Positions 61,017-64,000 of a stretch of DNA of 64,000 nt are shown piece after piece. Every line of letters begins with the position of its first letter. The first letter of the stretch is position 1. Both the position numbers and the translations under genes were made by a program. This stretch comes from an uncultured Propionibacterium sp. (lineage in GTDB: Bacteria > Actinomycetota > Actinomycetes > Propionibacteriales > Propionibacteriaceae). The stretch is taken from positions 1 through 64,000 of the forward strand of contig CALHWB010000039.1 of the NCBI GenBank assembly GCA_938036835.1, written 5' to 3'. The notes under the pieces were generated by a model that saw only the letters and a program-made list of their open reading frames with translations, was not told the DNA's origin and ran no database searches.

Positions 61017-64000
61017 AGTTCCCGCTCCGGGGCGTGGGCCGTCTGGATCAGCACCTTGACCGAACGCGTCACCCAAGTGCCCCGGCCGACCGGCAACGGA
61101 GAGGGTTTCACATCGCCGAACAGCGGGCCCTCGTCCTTGTTGCCGCTCATGATCAGCGCCGGATTGACCTGATCCTTCATGCGGCCGAACAGTGGGTCGC
61201 CATACAGCGCGCGGCCCACACCACCGGCAGACCGGGCCACCACGAAATGCAGGCCGATATCCTGAGCCTGGCTGATCAGGTCGGCGAAATACTTCACCGG
61301 GTTGCTCAACGAGGTCGCGACCAGATCGTAGTCGTCGATCACCACGAACATCTCGGCGCCACTCCACCAGGACCGGTCCCGCAGCTGCTGCTGGGTGACA
61401 TTCGGGCCGGGCAGCCTGGCCCGAATGGCCTCGGCGGCCTGCTTGAACAGGTCCTCAGCCGCCTGCGAACTGGCCGCATAGCCGAGCAGATGCTCGGTCT
61501 CGATCTCGCCCAGCAGAGACCGCCGGTAGTCGGCGATGATGATCTTCGCCTCGCGTGGGGTGTACCGGGTGACGATACCCTGCAGCATGGTCCGCAGGAT
61601 ATTCGACTTACCCGATTCCGGGCCGCCGATGAACGCCACATGTGGCTCGGCCATCGGATCGAACACCACCGGCGCCAGTTCCAACTCGTCGATAGCGAAC
61701 GGGATGCCACGATTGACCCCGTCGTAGCCGATCGCGGGCAATGCCGAGGTGGGCAGGTCGGCGGGCAGCATGCGCACCTCGGCGGCCTTGGGCCCCTGCC
61801 AACCGGCGCGGGCGGCATCGATGAAGGCCCGCTGCCCGCTGGTGACCGACTCGGCGTTCTCGACCCCGTCGATCCGGGGCAGGCCGACCAGCATGTGCAG
61901 GCCCTCCGCGGTGATGCCGCGGCCCGGGCGTCCCTGGGGGACGAGCGTCTGCGCCTTGCGGTTAACCTCGGATTCGAAGGCGTCACCGAGCTTCAGCTCG
62001 ATCTTGCTCTGCAAGGAGTCGCGCAGGCTAGCTCGGATATCGGCCCATTTGTTGGTGGCCACCCACACGTGGATGCCGAAACCCAAACCCGTGGTGCCCA
62101 GGGTGGTGATGGTCGGATCGAGATCCTCGAACTCCGTCTTCAACGTCGTCCAGCCGTCGACGATGAGGAACACATCGGTGGCGAACCGATCCGGGGCGAT
62201 GGCGCCTTCGTGGCGACCACGCCGGTAGCTGGCCATCGAGTCGATGCCCAGCTCGGCGAACATTATTTCGCGGCTGGTGCGCAAGGAGTTGACCTCTGCG
62301 ATGGTGCGGCGCACCCGGTCCACGTCCAGCCGGCCACAGACCGAACCGACATGCGGCAGGTCGCGCATCGAGGTCAGACCGCCACCGCCGAAGTCCAGCA
62401 CATAGAACCCGACCTCGGCCGGGGAATGGGTCAGCGCCAGCCCGGCTATGGCGGCACGTAGCGCCATCGACTTGCCGGACTGCGGGCCGCCGACCACGGC
62501 CAGGTGACCGCCGGAACCCGAGAAGTCCATCCACATCGGGTCGCGCCGCTGCTGTCTGGGCCGGTCGACGAGGGCCACCGGGGCAGCCAGCCGGGAGCAC
62601 AGGTTCGCGTCCAATACCTGGAGCCCGCGACCGGGAACCTCGCCGATCTGACCGAGCAGCCCATCCATGGTCGGCGGATCGTCCAGCGGGGGCAGCCAGA
62701 CCTGGTGGGCCGGCCAGCCATGGCCACGCAGCCGTCCGACGACCAGGCTGAGCAGCGTCTCCTCCTCTTCCTCCTCCTCGGCAGCCGGCTTTGGCTTGGT
62801 ATCCGCCTTCTTGGTCTCGGCCTCCGGTTCCGGCTCCGGCTCGGGCTCCGGTTCCGGTTCCGGCGGTGGTTCGACGATCGGCACATGGTCGCTGCGGAAC
62901 TCCAGCACCGGCGGCGTCCAGCTGCGTTCCGGGATGGCCAGGGCCAGCCCGGCGCTCGCCGTGGCGACCGGCGCGGTGGGCGACCCATGCCAGGGACCGG
63001 ACACATAGGCCGCCTTGAACCGCACCAGATCCTTGGTGCCCTCCTTCAGGTAGCCATTACCGGGTGGGGTGGGCAGCTCATAGGCGTCCGGGACACCGAT
63101 GACGGTCCGGGATTCGGCCGGCGAAAAGGTGCGCAACGCGATCCGGTAGCTCAAGAAGGTGTCCAGGCCGCGCAGCTTGCCCTCTTCGAGCCGCTGCGAG
63201 GCGAGCAGCAGATGGACGGCGATCGAGCGGCCAACCCGGCCGATCTGCAAGAACAGGTCGATGAACTCCGGGCGCGCGGTCAACAGCTCGGAGAACTCAT
63301 CGACGATGAAGAACAGGCTGGGCATCGGTTCGAGATCGGCGCCGGCCTGGCGGGCGTTCTCGTAGTCCTCGCGGTTCTTGAAGTTGCCGGCCGCCCGCAG
63401 CACCTCCATGCGGCGGTCCAGTTCACCGCCGATAGCGTCCTGCATGCGGTCCACGAGAATCAACTCGCCTTCCAGGTTCGTGATCGTCGCCGACACATGG
63501 GGCAGGGCATCGAGCCCCAGGAAGGTCGCGCCGCCCTTGAAGTCGACCAGGATGAAGTTGAGCTGTTCGGGGTTGTGCACCATGGCCATGCCCAGCACCA
63601 AGGTGCGCAGGAACTCGGACTTGCCAGAGCCCGTCGCGCCGATGCAGATGCCGTGCGGGCCCATCCCGCCCTGGGCGGATTCCTTGATATCCAGCTCAAC
63701 CGCCTGCCCTTGTTCCCCGGTGCCGAAGGGAATCCGCAGGTGCTGATGCAGCGGGCGTGGCTTCCACGACTGGCGTACGTCGAGGGTCAGCGGATCGCCG
63801 ACCCCGAGCATCGCCGGATAGTCCTTCGGGGGTTCGAAGACGACCTCCGGCTCGTCTTCCTCCGGCCCCGCGGACGCGGCCGGCAGCCGATAGGCCGACA
63901 TGGATCTGGCCAGCATCTCCGCATAGACCATGGCGATCTGGTCCACCTTGCCGAGCGGGGTGCGGGCCTGGGTTCCCTTGGCCGTGCGCCGGTGCAGGAA
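61013..64000 (-). CDS. eccC: Type VII secretion ATPase EccC (partial, 5' end outside window)
   Basis: C-terminal ~995 residues of a FtsK/SpoIIIE-type translocation ATPase; the frame is open to the window edge, so the N-terminal membrane region and about 300 residues are missing. Three ATPase domains are visible: D1 with GATGSGKSEFLRTL and FFIVDEFSELL, D2 with GGPQSGKSMALRA and DVFLIVDGWTTL, D3 with GGPESGKSNILRTM and MFVVIDDYDLV. Between D1 and D2 is an odd linker of alternating Pro-Glu followed by a Glu run. EccC recognises WXG100-type substrates and drives secretion, with MycP as the system's protease. Confidence 0.93.
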   Translation of the reverse strand, partial: FLHRRTAKGTQARTPLGKVDQIAMVYAEMLARSMSAYRLPAASAGPEEDEPEVVFEPPKDYPAMLGVGDPLTLDVRQSWKPRPLHQHLRIPFGTGEQGQAVELDIKESAQGGMGPHGICIGATGSGKSEFLRTLVLGMAMVHNPEQLNFILVDFKGGATFLGLDALPHVSATITNLEGELILVDRMQDAIGGELDRRMEVLRAAGNFKNREDYENARQAGADLEPMPSLFFIVDEFSELLTARPEFIDLFLQIGRVGRSIAVHLLLASQRLEEGKLRGLDTFLSYRIALRTFSPAESRTVIGVPDAYELPTPPGNGYLKEGTKDLVRFKAAYVSGPWHGSPTAPVATASAGLALAIPERSWTPPVLEFRSDHVPIVEPPPEPEPEPEPEPEPEAETKKADTKPKPAAEEEEEEETLLSLVVGRLRGHGWPAHQVWLPPLDDPPTMDGLLGQIGEVPGRGLQVLDANLCSRLAAPVALVDRPRQQRRDPMWMDFSGSGGHLAVVGGPQSGKSMALRAAIAGLALTHSPAEVGFYVLDFGGGGLTSMRDLPHVGSVCGRLDVDRVRRTIAEVNSLRTSREIMFAELGIDSMASYRRGRHEGAIAPDRFATDVFLIVDGWTTLKTEFEDLDPTITTLGTTGLGFGIHVWVATNKWADIRASLRDSLQSKIELKLGDAFESEVNRKAQTLVPQGRPGRGITAEGLHMLVGLPRIDGVENAESVTSGQRAFIDAARAGWQGPKAAEVRMLPADLPTSALPAIGYDGVNRGIPFAIDELELAPVVFDPMAEPHVAFIGGPESGKSNILRTMLQGIVTRYTPREAKIIIADYRRSLLGEIETEHLLGYAASSQAAEDLFKQAAEAIRARLPGPNVTQQQLRDRSWWSGAEMFVVIDDYDLVATSLSNPVKYFADLISQAQDIGLHFVVARSAGGVGRALYGDPLFGRMKDQVNPALIMSGNKDEGPLFGDVKPSPLPVGRGTWVTRSVKVLIQTAHAPEREL

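Overview
The window is a stretch of high-GC actinobacterial chromosome. The evidence is a WhiB-type iron-sulfur regulator, the type VII secretion components MycP and EccC, DivIVA-like coiled-coil proteins, a LytR-CpsA-Psr protein, and many genes whose start codon lies only 6-8 bases after a TANNNT -10 box, the layout of actinobacterial leaderless transcripts. The gene content suits the Propionibacteriales, possibly Propionibacteriaceae. That placement is inference from gene content, not from a marker gene.

Layout. 1-6.3 kb: an Mrp/Mnh sodium(potassium)/proton antiporter operon on the minus strand, with MnhA and MnhB fused and mnhF cut by the window edge. 6.5-13.1 kb: lysS, a small membrane protein, then a TetR regulator with its operator inside its own promoter, driving a heterodimeric ABC exporter. 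13.1-20.9 kb: serine deaminase, a short-chain dehydrogenase, three tandem paralogues of an unknown membrane family, a PknB-like kinase and glutamate dehydrogenase. 20.9-27.3 kb: a PH-like membrane protein and a complete peptide ABC importer. 27.5-33.5 kb: amidase, small membrane protein and HerA-like ATPase in one overlapping operon, then a VapB-like protein, a LytR_C protein and a FUSC-type membrane protein.

33.5-36.3 kb is a lower-GC island beside tRNA-Ser(CGA). It holds a 37-codon ORF translationally coupled to a BtrH_N/DUF4872 protein, with an AlkD-like DNA glycosylase convergent to it. 36.3-43.2 kb: tadA and its acidic partner, upp, two overlapping coiled-coil genes, menB and an aroE-like gene. 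43.6-45.7 kb: response regulator, unannotated 39-residue peptide, strong hairpin, then histidine kinase, a candidate peptide-signalling cassette. 46.0-49.7 kb: tRNA-Arg(ACG) and two tRNA-Ser genes, an LCP wall-polymer ligase, a PH-like protein and a two-repeat CRISPR-like element. 49.7-59.1 kb: quinone oxidoreductase, argG with a sirtuin, a WhiB-HTH fusion, a beta-CASP nuclease, serS, a diacylglycerol-kinase-like gene and pheA. 59.1-64 kb: mycP, a small membrane protein and the C-terminal part of eccC.

Links between genes. TadA's substrate in bacteria is tRNA-Arg(ACG), encoded about 9 kb away, and three tRNA-Ser genes share the window with serS. Amino-acid nitrogen metabolism recurs (sdaA, gdhA, peptide importer, argG, pheA). 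The least explained parts are the peptide/two-component cassette, the BtrH_N island, the membrane-protein triplet next to the kinase, and the WhiB-HTH fusion. All positions and motifs were read by eye; no database search or base-composition calculation was run beyond one hand count.
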